A DNA stretch of 64,000 bases, from contig JAVTVY010020534.1 in the NCBI GenBank assembly GCA_036873755.1, positions 19,888 to 83,887 of the forward strand. The letters are read 5' to 3'. The translations under genes and the position numbers were made by a program. Under the pieces are notes generated by a model. The model was given only the letters and a program-made list of their open reading frames with translations. It made no database searches and had not been told where the DNA came from. Positions 48,699 to 59,433 of this stretch are shown here, piece after piece (position 1 is the first letter of the stretch; the number at the start of each line of letters is the position of its first letter). The DNA is from Hanleya hanleyi (taxonomy: Eukaryota; Mollusca; Polyplacophora; Lepidopleurida; Hanleyidae).

Positions 48699-51600
48699 TA
48701 GTCCGGGATGTTAGGGCATAAAAGGGACTGTTTGGTTCAGATTCTTCCAAAAGCACCAAATTTGGCCCATATGTCGCCCATACAATACCTTTTCGATTTT
48801 TGACGGGCGCCAAGGCAGTCGCCCCCTGGGGCCGCCATATTGGCGAAATTCATTATGGCCGCCACCCGGGTTAGAGGCCAATCGTATTTAAAACAACAAA
48901 ATGGCTAGAATCATGAATAATACAACTTTTTAGTCGTTATCGGTGTCGGGGAATCTGATTCTGATCTTATTTTAACGATTTGAGGTCATGGTCACCCTAA
49001 AGGTCATTTTGGTGTCAAATTCGTCATTTTTAGTGGTTTTTAGTCGAGATATAAACACTAACTCATTTTTGTCGATTTTCGGGGTTGAGTAACCCGAATC
49101 TGGCCATATTTTGACAATTTGAGGCAATATTGCATGTGAGGTTCACGACAGAGGTCACCCGAAACAGAGATCAACCGGAGGTGAATTATAGGAAACACCA
49201 AAAGGGCTAGAATCACAAATAATACCATAGGGCTTTGTGGCGTCGGAGAATTAGATTCTGACCTTATTTTGACGATTTGAGGTCATGGTCACCTCATTTG
49301 AGAATTAAAGGTCAAAGATCAACAGTTGCTACTAAAAACAATCAAAACAAGATTATTCAGGAACAAATGTTACTAAAATACTTCGGAGATGACATCTGCT
49401 GACAAAATGCTATAACTATGCCGCTACGTGCATTTAAATGTTCAAAATACAAAACAAAGACCGCTTAAGCAACAGTATACCAATGATTACTTTTACTGCC
49501 TATGCCTTCTGGCTTGCGCTCTAGGATGCCAGCAATAAATAATACTTGTCATCACCACTCAAATACTTGTCATCGTTATTAACGCACCCGCCTTCGCATT
49601 TGCAGAGGCTCGTGTATCGGACATCGGCACAGTTGCATTTGCACCTTCCCGTGCATGCCTTGAGTCAGACGCAGTGCATGAGAATGGCATATGCGATAGA
49701 AGTGTCGCTGAGAGTGGTCCATAGCGGTTGCCATGTACTGGTGCAATCTTTGTGCCAGCTCCACTCACTGAAGTCAGGGATTTCCTGCTGGAGTGAGGGG
49801 ACTCCAGTAGAAACTCGCTTGCAGCAGCGGTCGCTTCACATGCTGCAAAAGCGCGGCTTGGGAGATTGGATGTTTTCCAGCGATCTGGTTGCAGCAGTGA
49901 AGAGGTGATGCTTGGCCTCATTGAAACCGGCTGCACCACATCTCTTGCTGTACATTAGTAGGGTGAAGCGTTCTATAAGCTCCATATGCACGGACTCGAG
50001 AGTGTCAGGATCAATATTCCAGTGAGACCTGCCTATGGCGTATACATTTCACGCCTAGTAGCGTTTGCTAGATCCTGTGTTAAATGTGACGATTTTAATC
50101 ACCGTCACAAAACATTGTTGCAGAAACTTATAAAACAGGGCTATTCCACCAAGCGCCTCCACTCAAAGTTTCTCAAATTTGGCAATACATATCGCATGCT
50201 GATAGCAAAATACGAGCGTAGCGTGCAAGATCTATGGCGTTACGTTTCGTAACTTGTGTTTAATTCCGCTTAACCCGGGGCTAGGGGCCGTATGAACCCA
50301 TGTACTTCAAGATCTTCATGGTGTTCATATGAACAGTCACAATCAAAGCGTGACTGAGATACATGATTCTCTAGATAACGACTTTTAGTCCGGGATGTTA
50401 GGGCATAAAAGGGACTGTTTGGTTCAGATTCTTCCAAAAGCACCAAATTTGGCCCATATGTCGCCCATACAATACCTTTTCGATTTTTGACGGGCGCCAA
50501 GGCAGTCGCCCCCTGGGGCCGCCATATTGGCGAAATTCATTATGGCCGCCACCCGGGTTAGAGGCCAATCGTATTTAAAACAACAAAATGGCTAGAATCA
50601 TGAATAATACAACTTTTTAGTCGTTATCGGTGTCGGGGAATCTGATTCTGATCTTATTTTAACGATTTGAGGTCATGGTCACCCTAAAGGTCATTTTGGT
50701 GTCAAATTCGTCATTTTTAGTGGTTTTTAGTCGAGATATAAAAACTAACTCATTTTTGTCGATTTTCGGGGTTGAGTAACCCGAATCTGGCCATATTTTG
50801 ACAATTTGAGGCAATATTGCATGTGAGGTTCACGACAGAGGTCACCCGAAACAGAGATCAACCGGAGGTGAATTATAGGAAACACCAAAAGGGCTAGAAT
50901 CACAAATAATACCATAGGGCTTTGTGGCGTCGGAGAATTAGATTCTGACCTTATTTTGACGATTTGAGGTCATGGTCACCTCATTTGAGAATTAAAGGTC
51001 AAAGATCAACAGTTGCTACTAAAAACAATCGAAACAAGATTACTCAGGAACAAATGTTACTAAAATACTTCGGAGATGACATCTGCTGACAAAATGCTAT
51101 AACTATGCCGCTACGTGCATTTAAATGTTCAAAATACAAAACAAAGACCGCTTAAGCAACAGTATACCAATGATTACTTTTACTGCCTATGCCTTCTGGC
51201 TTGCGCTCTAGGATGCCAGCAATAAATAATACTTGTCATCACCACTCAAATACTTGTCATCGTTATTAACGCACCCGCCTTCGCATTTGCAGAGGCTCGT
51301 GTATCGGACATCGGCACAGTTGCATTTGCACCTTCCCGTGCATGCCTTGAGTCAGACGCAGTGCATGAGAATGGCATATGCGATAGAAGTGTCGCTGAGA
51401 GTGGTCCATAGCGGTTGCCATGTACTGGTGCAATCTTTGTGCCAGCTCCACTCACTGAAGTCAGGGATTTCCTGCTGGAGTGAGGGGACTCCAGTAGAAA
51501 CTCGCTTGCAGCAGCGGTCGCTTCACATGCTGCAAAAGCGCGGCTTGGGAGATTGGATGTTTTCCAGCGATCTGGTTGCAGCAGTGACGAGGTGATGCTT

Positions 51601-51700
51601 GGCCTCATTGAAACCGGCTGCACCACATCCCTTGCTGTACATTAGTAGGGTGAAGCGTTCTATAAGCTCCATATGCACGGACTCGAGAGTGTCAGGATCA
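48327..51700 (+). repeat. 1687-bp tandem duplication (two units, >99% identical)
   Basis: 48327-50013 equals 50014-51700 except for about five substitutions (for example near 49048, 49350 and 49900). Only one base (A) is shared at the breakpoint. The unit contains the end of the Penelope-like copy, the left end of the TIR element and part of its interior. It is among the newest events in the window. Confidence 0.95.
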
Positions 51701-51870
51701 TGCGTGAGAGCCACTAGTGTGTCGGCGGGGTCTGATATGCTTGTACAGGCTGCCCAGGCGGTCTTTTTGCCACATCCAAGAAACTGTGAAGTCGTCTTGC
51801 ACCCCGTTAAGCGGTGAAAGAGAGGTCGTGCCACAGACTTTGACGAACCAAGATCGGAACAGATGGTTTG
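51250..51870 (-). pseudogene. XPG/PIN-like transposon-associated protein, C-terminal part, frameshifted
   Basis: From 51834 one frame of 103 residues reads 'RLTGCKTTSQFLGCGKKTAW' and 'TLMYSKGCGA'. This is the 'H-A-x-T-G-C-D-T-T-S' region of a large family of invertebrate repeat-encoded proteins that have a PIN/XPG-like nuclease fold; the usual Asp is Lys here. After a frame change (about 51520) a different frame has 'WTTL' and then a Cys-rich end with 'C-x-C-x-C' spacing and 'TSLCKCEGGCVNND' at about 51290-51250, also with a stop inside it. The duplicated unit at 49563-50013 holds a shorter copy. Inactive. Confidence 0.65.
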
Positions 51871-52080
51871 GACTTGAATGCCACAATACTTTTTCCTGAA
51901 CCCCTAAAATCCCGAAGTATGAATCGATAGCAGCTTCTTAAAAAATGTTAACAAAAAGGAACCGTTCTCATTCATCAGCACACAGATCTCCAAGACTGAC
52001 ATGATCGGAAAGCTCCTTCTGTGTACCCGTTTTGAGTCCGTGTTCTTTAACAGGCATTGTGACCTCACAATACTTCAACC

Positions 52081-52383
52081 ATGCAACCATTCCGAGGTGG
52101 ACACCAGGTCCTCCTGCATCTAGCACATGCCACGGAGGAGGGTCATACAACAGCCTATGTTCGCACGATGGACAGCGGTGTCCGGTCTTTGAAGACCCTC
52201 GGTCTATCGGAACTCTTGGTGGACTTCGGTACTGGAAAAAAATATTGTGACATTCCAGTCCATACCATTTGTTCCGATCTCGGTCCGTCAAATCCTTGGC
52301 ACTACCCCTCTTCTACAGCCTTAATGGGTGCGACCCGACTTCACAGTTTCTTGAGAGCGCAAGTCAGAAGGTATAGGTACTAA
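52081..52383 (+). pseudogene. XPG/PIN-like gene piece in opposite orientation
   Basis: The plus-strand frame contains 'EEGHTTAYVRTMDSGV', 'LGLSELLVDFGTGKKY' and 'PVHTICSDLGPS'. This is the part that in the family precedes the 'LTGCDTTS' block. The block itself follows in another frame (L-N-G-C-D-P-T-S, about 52318-52345). Its catalytic D-x-D-type segment reads M-D-S-G. It partly overlaps in content with the minus-strand piece at 51834-51870, so the element's interior carries inverted partial copies of one gene. Confidence 0.6.
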
Positions 52384-53151
52384 TAATCATTAGTATATTT
52401 TTGCTAAAGCGGTCTTTGTATTGTATTTCGAGCATTTAAATACACATAGCGGCATAGTTATAGCATTTTGTCAGCAGATGCCATCTCCGAAGTATTTTAA
52501 TATAATTTGTGCCTGAATAATCTTCGTTCGATTGTACTTAGTGGTAACTGTTGATCTTTGACCTTTGACCCTAAAATGGGGTGACCGCAAATCTGCAAAA
52601 TATGATCAGAATCGGAGAATGCCACAAACCTCTATGGTATTATTTGTGGTTCTTTTGGTGTTATACCTACAATTTACCTCTGGTTCGGATGACCTCTATC
52701 GCGACTCTCAAATGAAATATTGCCCCGAATCGCCAAAATAACGCCAGAATCGGGTTACTCAACCCTGGAAACCAATAGAATGAGGCTGTTTATATATCTT
52801 GCTCCAAAAGCACTGATAATGGCGAGTTTGTTCCCGAAATGACCTTTAGGGTGACCTTAAAGGGTGACCTTGACCTCAAATCGTTGAAATAAGATCACAA
52901 TCAGATTCTCCGACCCCCCAACCCACTAAAAAGTGCTATTATTCATATTTCTAGCCCTTTTAGTTATTTAACTACGATTGGCCTCTAACCCGGGTGGCGA
53001 CCATATTGAATTTCGCCGAATATGGCGGCCCTAGGAGGCGCCCGTCTTGGCGCCCGTCAAAAATCGAAATAGTATGGTATGGGCGACATATGGGCCGAAT
53101 TTGGTGCTTTTGGAAGAATGTGAACCAAAAAATCCCTAACAGCCCTGACTA

Positions 53152-53416
53152 TTTACAACGATTATTATGGATTAAGAATACTTATCAGCGATACGGATTT
53201 TATATTTCTGGAACATCATGTCTTGTCGGCATCATTGAAAACTGTTGACCGCTTCTCTCTTGCAGGAAACTAGCCTATGTATACTATGATTGTCTTTTTG
53301 AATTTGGTGCAAATACTGTTATATGGATATGGAATAGGTCTTTGGATTATGGACGCGGATATTCTTTAATGGACGACGGCTGAATTATGAATGACGGACT
53401 AGACGCTTGTATTCAG
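53152..53416 (+). mobile_element. Penelope-like tail resumed after the TIR element
   Basis: Continues the tail interrupted at 48698, to the usual terminus 'ctagacgcttgtatt'. A second copy lies at 55210-55474 because of the tandem duplication. Confidence 0.85.
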
Positions 53417-54200
53417 TCAATTGATCCAGCACCAACGTTTGATTCGAGAACCGTCATCACGCCATGTGCAACCACTTACCATTTCCCATTTCGACGGCTC
53501 TAGACCAGAATGACGTGACAAATGAGACAGCGCACGACTCATTTGGACTACGGATGGCTCACTTGTACCCTAAAAACTTCCACTCCAAGCCTTCCTGAGG
53601 AGTGCGCATGCGCACCATAAATTTAACGGAGAAATGCAACCAACGGCACCGATATTCCTCCCATCGTACGCTATAGCGTAAGACATATCGATTATATAAT
53701 CTCACTTTATTTTATTTTTTATAATTGATATTTTATTTGCATTTTCATAAAGAGGACATATTCCTATATACAAACATGAATTCTTCGGTGCAGCCAGAGA
53801 AGCAAAAAATTGATATTGTGCAGCGAATAATAAAATAGAATCTAATAATAGTCCAGTTTAGCTGTTCACATAGAATACCGTGAAACCTGTATACTCTGAC
53901 CGTAGTTGGGACCAACATTTTGTTTTGGTTTTGACAGGGTTCTGATTTACAAAGTTCAAATCATTAGTAAATGACCCATTGGTACCAAAAGACAATTGCC
54001 GATACATTAAGGTTGGTCGGTTTATTCGAGTGTCGGTTCAGACAGGTTTCACTGTATATATAATAATCGTAAATCTATAAATATGAAACCGTAACCTAGC
54101 TTCAACAGTTGTGACTCAAAGGACAGCAAATAACAAAGGACTAACAATATAGGAATTGGCGGCCAATAAGAGCCATTATTTATGGTATCATTATAAATAT

Positions 54201-54884
54201 TTATGATTTCAGCAATAAATGTAATGTCGACCAATATTGGTCAAAAATACGCCATTCACAGTTTTTATATCTTATGTACTTATCTATTTCATATGCGGAT
54301 TTTAAATCATTTTGAATGCTGTCGAGACATGGCGTTTTCTTGGCTGCCTTCATCCGATAGATTGAAAACTTAATGACTGACAGATAATAATCAAGTGGTT
54401 TGTTTCTTCGTTCCAAAAGTCCAAATATTACTTTTGTAGGTGTAAAAGAAACGGCAATCCCCACCGAGGCGAACCACTGTTCTATTTGTCGCCAAAGGGG
54501 AATTATGTGTTCACATTGCCACAGTAGATGGAGGATTGTCTCAGGGTATCTGTTACAGAACGTACACATGCTACTGACATTCGGATCGATTTTTTGCGCA
54601 AAAATGTTAGTGGTCAAAATTCTGTTTATCACCCTATATTGGAACCATTTATGCTTCACGTCGCTGTATTTTGCCACATGGACATTAAATATTCTCCACT
54701 CCTCTTCAGTAAAAGATTCCCCAAGAACAGTTTCCCATTTTACATGAGCGTTCGACTTGTTGAACTTCATATCCAATAAAGTTTTGTAATAAGTTTTACA
54801 GCCTTTTTGGACGCTTAATAAATAAGAAATTTGGGGTGGGATCAGGGGTGTTATTGTTTGTTTCTGTGATGGTTGAATTCTTTT
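54201..54884 (-). pseudogene. L1-type ORF2 C-terminus, truncated by the duplication
   Basis: The 191-residue frame is the C-terminal part of the protein described at 56259-57667. It includes the zinc-knuckle-like 'CTFCNRYPETILHLLWQCEH'. The 5' side is cut at the duplication junction (54885). It retains the un-expanded version of the sequence that is broken in the second unit. Confidence 0.85.
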
Positions 54885-56258
54885 TTTGTTCCCGAAATGA
54901 CCTTTAGGGTGACCTTAAAGGGTGACCTTGACCTCAAATCGTTGAAATAAGATCACAATCAGATTCTCCGACCCCCCAACCCACTAAAAAGTGCTATTAT
55001 TCATATTTCTAGCCCTTTTAGTTATTTAACTACGATTGGCCTCTAACCCGGGTGGCGACCATATTGAATTTCGCCGAATATGGCGGCCCTAGGAGGCGCC
55101 CGTCTTGGCGCCCGTCAAAAATCGAAATAGTATGGTATGGGCGACATATGGGCCGAATTTGGTGCTTTTGGAAGAATGTGAACCAAAAAATCCCTAACAG
55201 CCCTGACTATTTACAACGATTATTATGGATTAAGAATACTTATCAGCGATACGGATTTTATATTTCTGGAACATCATGTCTTGTCGGCATCATTGAAAAC
55301 TGTTGACCGCTTCTCTCTTGCAGGAAACTAGCCTATGTATACTATGATTGTCTTTTTGAATTTGGTGCAAATACTGTTATATGGATATGGAATAGGTCTT
55401 TGGATTATGGACGCGGATATTCTTTAATGGACGACGGCTGAATTATGAATGACGGACTAGACGCTTGTATTCAGTCAATTGATCCAGCACCAACGTTTGA
55501 TTCGAGAACCGTCATCACGCCATGTGCAACCACTTACCATTTCCCATTTCGACGGCTCTAGACCAGAATGACGTGACAAATGAGACAGCGCACGACTCAT
55601 TTGGACTACGGATGGCTCACTTGTACCCTAAAAACTTCCACTCCAAGCCTTCCTGAGGAGTGCGCATGCGCACCATAAATTTAACGGAGAAATGCAACCA
55701 ACGGCACCGATATTCCTCCCATCGTACGCTATAGCGTAAGACATATCGATTATATAATCTCACTTTATTTTATTTTTTATAATTGATATTTTATTTGCAT
55801 TTTCATAAAGAAGACATATTCCTATATACAAACATGAATTCTTCGGTGCAGCCAGAGAAGCAAAAAATTGATATTGTGCAGCGAATAATAAAATAGAATC
55901 TAATAATAGTCCAGTTTAGCTGTTCACATAGAATACCGTGAAACCTGTATACTCTGACCGTAGTTGGGACCAACATTTTGTTTTGGTTTTGACAGGGTTC
56001 TGATTTACAAAGTTCAAATCATTAGTAAATGACCCATTGGTACCAAAAGACAATTGCCGATACATTAAGGTTGGTCGGTTTATTCGAGTGTCGGTTCAGA
56101 CAGGTTTCACTGTATATATAATAATCGTAAATCTATAAATATGAAACCGTAACCTAGCTTCAACAGTTGTGACTCAAAGGACAGCAAATAACAAAGGACT
56201 AACAATATAGGAATTGGCGGCCAATAAGAGCCATTATTTATGGTATCATTATAAATAT

Positions 56259-57667
56259 TTATGATTTCAGCAATAAATGTAATGTCGACCAATATTGGTC
56301 AAAAATACGCCATTCACAGTTTTTATATCTTATGTACTTATCTATTTCATATGCGGATTTTAAATCATTTTGAATGCTGTCGAGACATGGCGTTTTCTTG
56401 GCTGCCTTCATCCGATAGATTGAAAACTTAATGACTGACAGAGAATAATCAAGTGGTTTGTTTCTTCGTTCCAAAAGTCCAAATATTACTTTTGTAGGTG
56501 TAAAGGTGTAAAGGTGTAAATCCCCACCGAGGCGAACAACTGTTCTATTTGTCGCCAAAGGGGAATTATGTGTTCACATTGCCACAGTAGATGGAGGATT
56601 GTCTCAGGGTATCTGTTACAGAACGTACACATGCTACTGACATTCGGATCGATTTTTTGCGCAAAAATTTTAGTGGTCAAAATTCTGTTTATCACCCTAT
56701 ATTGGAACCATTTATGCTTCACGTCGCTGTATTTTGCCACATGGACATTAAATATTCTCCACTCCTCTTCAGTAAAAGATTCCCCAAGAACAGTTTCCCA
56801 TTTTACATGAGCGTTCGACTTGTTGAACTTCATATCCAATAAAGTTTTGTAATAAGTTTTACAGCCTTTTTGGACGCTTAATAAATAAGAAATTTGGGGT
56901 GGGATCAGGGGTGTTATTGTTTGTTTCTGTGATGGTTGAATTCTTTTTTTGTTTGCTGCCCTTTTAATTGCCTGACATACAGTCAGATATTCCAAAAAAT
57001 TTGATCTGCACGGAAATCTTTTCGTAAATGCATTAAATGACAAGAAAGTTCCGTCGGTCTCCAAAAGGTCATTGACAAATCTAACACCGCTTTCGTTCCA
57101 GTGGGGGAGATAAAAAGGTTGGTTATTTGTGTTGAAGTTCTCATTATACCATATTTTTTCGCTGGAAAAGATTTGACTCTCCTTATAAACTACTTTTACT
57201 TGAAAGTCGGCCCATGCAACAAGAACGTCTTTCCAGAATTGATTTTCGATAGTAGATATAACATATTTCCGTAAAAAGGCAGATCCTACTTCCACTGGAT
57301 TCAGGGTTTTTGGCATATACATTTTCAATACTTTTCCCCAGTTAGGGTTATTTACCTGTAATCCCCTCATCCATGATATTTTTTGGGCCTGAATGACAAA
57401 CTTGATGACCGGAATGTTAAGACCTCCTTCCTCCATAGTTTTAATTGACGTTTTCCTGGAAATTTTGTCTGGTTTTGAATTCCACACAAACTCGAAGCAC
57501 CTTTTCTGAAATTCCTGTATCATAGTTTCTGGTGGATTAGGGAGAGCTGAGAAGATGTGATTTAGTTTTGACAGCAGCAGACTTTTTAGGATAACAACTC
57601 TACCTAGCGGAGTTAGACCACGTTTGGACCATACTTTCATGGCCGCATAAACATCAGTAGTATACAA
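56259..57667 (-). pseudogene. L1/Tx1-type non-LTR retrotransposon ORF2, C-terminal part
   Basis: The 393-residue frame begins just after the RT core: 'TPLGRVVILKSLLLSKLNHI', 'LPNPPETMIQEFQKRCFEFV', 'WNSKPDKISRKTSIKTMEEG', and ends with the Cys-rich 'CTFCNRYPETILHLLWQC'. This order (thumb/connection followed by C-x2-C…H…C) is typical of the L1/Tx1 clade. Upstream of about 57690 the frame is lost, so it is 5'-truncated. Near 56505-56522 a short triplication shifts the frame; the last 80 residues continue in another frame. A 3' UTR of several hundred bases follows toward 55800. Confidence 0.85.
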
Positions 57668-57770
57668 AGAGCATTTGGAGGTGAGTTGACCTCAGAAATT
57701 TGCATATGACCTCTGTGACGTCACGCGACAGCCAATCAGAAGCGAGTATTGTGTCACATGGGGTCATGTG

Positions 57771-58010
57771 TGGTGGTGGGAGGTGGGTGGTGGGTTTAAG
57801 ATGGCGGCTGTGGTGGTGGGAGGTGGGTGGTGGGTTTAAGATGGCGGCTGTGGTGGTGGGAGGTGGGTGGTGGGTTTAAGATGGCGGCTGTGGTGGTGGG
57901 AGGTGGGTGGTGGGTTTAAGATGGCGGCTGTGGTGGTGGTGGGTGGGTGGTGGGTTTAAGATGGCGGCTGTGGTGGTGGTGGGTGGGTGGTGGGTTTAAG
58001 ATGGCGGTTA
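57771..58010 (+). repeat. minisatellite, six 40-bp units
   Basis: Exact 40-bp period: 'tggtggtgggaggtgggtgg' followed by 'tgggtttaagatggcggctg'. The last two units carry a single change in the purine tract. It lies between the L1 end and the first gene of the second Polinton, and may be in or near that element's terminal repeat. The region is purine-rich on one strand. Confidence 0.95.
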
Positions 58011-58343
58011 TGTTCACGTGGTGTGGTGGGTCTGCGCAAGTGTGTCACGTCACTTCCGGTTTTCACTAAAAATATCTCCAACTTTTCCGGCCCCGGCGGG
58101 CCCCGGCCCCCCACCGCAGCGCACGCGCGCGTGCGGGTTCTCCCACAGTGCGCGGCATCACCGGCAGCGCGCGGATGCATATGCCATTGTGGAAAACCCC
58201 CACAGACAGGTCAGTACATGCATTCCTATGATGTTCACGCATAATAAAAATGTAATCTGTGTTGTTGTTGTTGCTCCCTTTTTTGGACTAACCCATCAGA
58301 ATAGTACGTATCACGGACTACACCCGTAGAGCTACATCTGGTC

Positions 58344-58350
58344 TATAAAA
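58344..58350 (+). promoter_or_regulatory. TATA box of the first Polinton gene
   Basis: TATAAAA, 53 nt before the ATG at 58397. Confidence 0.6.
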
Positions 58351-58396
58351 CACGTCCCTCTGGATCCTACACCTTCATTTCTACGGTTGCAGAGCC

Positions 58397-58723
58397 ATGG
58401 CGGAGATCCAGCCCCATGCGACTCGCATTTTACAGCATGCCACCGTGGTGAATTCATTCACGGGTTACCGAGCAGTGGTCCGGTCCATGTTTGCAGATGG
58501 CGACGACAACGAGGGACGACGCCAGATCCTGAACGAGTTCACAGAAGCGGTCCTCCACAGAGTGCACTCGATGGAGAGGCGTGCCATCACTCACCACTAC
58601 TGGACTATGACAGCCATCCTTGATGCTCGCGCTATGGACCAGGAGCGCTCACGCCGGAACCAGCGCCGGCTGGTTGGCCTCATACTAGTCTGTGCCCTAT
58701 TCACCCTGGCGCTGTGGTATTGA
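58397..58723 (+). CDS. small C-terminally anchored membrane protein of the Polinton
   Basis: 108 residues, start ATG in good context (agccATGG). The first 85 residues are mostly charged and predicted helical, with several Arg and His. Residues 91-107 (LVGLILVCALFTLALWY) form a clear transmembrane helix that ends at the C-terminus, preceded by the positive stretch 'RSRRNQRR', so the bulk should face the cytosol (tail-anchored). No family recognised. First gene of the cluster; the TATA box of the next transcription unit begins 3 nt after its stop. Confidence 0.7.
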   Translation: MAEIQPHATRILQHATVVNSFTGYRAVVRSMFADGDDNEGRRQILNEFTEAVLHRVHSMERRAITHHYWTMTAILDARAMDQERSRRNQRRLVGLILVCALFTLALWY

Positions 58724-58726
58724 CAC

Positions 58727-58843
58727 TATAAATACCAGGGTCAGACAGAGTGTGTGTCATTTACCCTTAGTCATTGGGTCAACCGTGTCACCGAGACACC
58801 TACCCATAAATACGAGAGACAGACAGAGTGTGTGTCATTCACC
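58727..58843 (+). promoter_or_regulatory. duplicated promoter-like repeat (39-bp units)
   Basis: 58727-58765 starts TATAAATACCAGG and is repeated at 58805-58843 as CATAAATACGAGAG; both continue with CAGACAGAGTGTGTGTCAT and 'TTACC' or 'TCACC'. The second copy is 59 nt before the ATG at 58864. A third, partly diverged version precedes the next gene (59387). Confidence 0.7.
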
Positions 58844-58863
58844 GTTCGACATTTAGAGCAAGC

Positions 58864-59361
58864 ATGTCATCCGACCTACGAGCCATTCTGCCCCTTACAC
58901 CCCGGGTGGGGTTACACGTCTATGAAGATAAAGTCACCCTGGTGGAAGACCGTGGAGATATTTGCTGGGCGCCCGCTGAGACCTTATCGAATACGGTGAC
59001 GCTACCTCGTGACGGCTGGACCAAATTTAAACGGGTGTTGAGCGGCGAGCTCGACGGAAACCTCATCCACATAGACAATGCCATCTACGTATACCGTGCA
59101 ACCTTCTTCCTACGCCTGGGCCGCTACCAAGACCCTACGCGAGGCTTCACCCTAGACCCCGATCTGTGGTCAGCCTTGGAGAAAGTGGTGCCTATTGTGG
59201 ACCAGCTGTTTACACCGGACGAGCGATCATCACACCAGTTGGGGTGGGCTCGTGCTATTGAGGACGCGCTGGCTGAACCCCATGAACAACTACATGAACC
59301 CGACGACGATGCCATTGATTACCCGGCTAGACTCAGTCAGCCCAATGACATGACCACCTGA
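58864..59361 (+). CDS. Polinton protein with PC4-like repeats, paralogue 1
   Basis: 165 residues from the ATG at 58864; an upstream in-frame GTG at 58828 lies in the promoter repeat and is less likely. Two similar segments can be seen: strands followed by 'TLPRDGWTKFKRVLSGELD' (about residues 46-64) and 'IYVYRATFFLRL' followed by 'GFTLDPDLWSALEKVVPIVD' (about 95-114). The S/T-L-x-P-x-x-W-x-x-L-x-x-x-x pattern after several short strands resembles the PC4/p15 ssDNA-binding fold, here possibly twice in one chain. The acidic C-terminal tail is also present in its neighbour. If correct, a role in DNA binding during replication or late transcription would fit. The fold assignment is inference from pattern. 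Confidence 0.6.
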   Translation: MSSDLRAILPLTPRVGLHVYEDKVTLVEDRGDICWAPAETLSNTVTLPRDGWTKFKRVLSGELDGNLIHIDNAIYVYRATFFLRLGRYQDPTRGFTLDPDLWSALEKVVPIVDQLFTPDERSSHQLGWARAIEDALAEPHEQLHEPDDDAIDYPARLSQPNDMTT

Positions 59362-59386
59362 TCCTTTGATCTCACGGGGTTCTCCC

Positions 59387-59404
59387 TATAAATACGAGAG
59401 ACAG
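59387..59404 (+). promoter_or_regulatory. TATA-type promoter of paralogue 2
   Basis: TATAAATACGAGAGACAG, 47 nt before the ATG at 59434 and 25 nt after the stop of the preceding gene. It is identical from the second base on to the copy at 58805-58822. Confidence 0.65.
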
Positions 59405-59433
59405 TGAAATCTGGTACCATTCACGTACTGACC

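Larger units (their letters stand above)
50386..53151. mobile_element. 2.77-kb TIR element with ~790-bp inverted ends and 3-bp target duplication
   Basis: The left end TAGTCCGGGATGTTAGGG (50386; also 48699 in the duplicated copy) pairs with the right end at 53151 (inverse TAGTCAGGGCTGTTAGGG). The pairing continues over about 790 bp to 51190/52375. The insertion splits a Penelope-like tail: 'cgacttt' before and 'tttacaacg' after. Uninterrupted copies (for example at 971-985) read 'cgactttacaacg', so TTT is a 3-bp target-site duplication. The interior has two broken pieces of an XPG/PIN-like gene in opposite orientations. The 3-bp duplication together with an XPG-like nuclease recalls the Academ superfamily; this is inference. 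Confidence 0.8.
52827..56946 (+). repeat. ~2.06-kb tandem duplication (two units, ~99% identical)
   Basis: 52827-54884 is repeated as 54885-56946 (offset 2058, rising to 2062 after a small expansion). The breakpoints share TTTGTT. Units contain the inner part of the TIR element's right end, the Penelope-like tail, and the 3' part of the L1-type element. Differences are few: one substitution near 53758/55811, one near 54396, and a 'ggtgtaaa' triplication at 56502-56521 that breaks the ORF in the second unit. Confidence 0.95.

Noticed and set aside
49559..51626. 120-126-residue frames on both strands
   Set aside because: Shadow frames of the decayed Cys-rich XPG/PIN-like gene; the family-like residues are in other frames, and the two sets are one tandem duplication.
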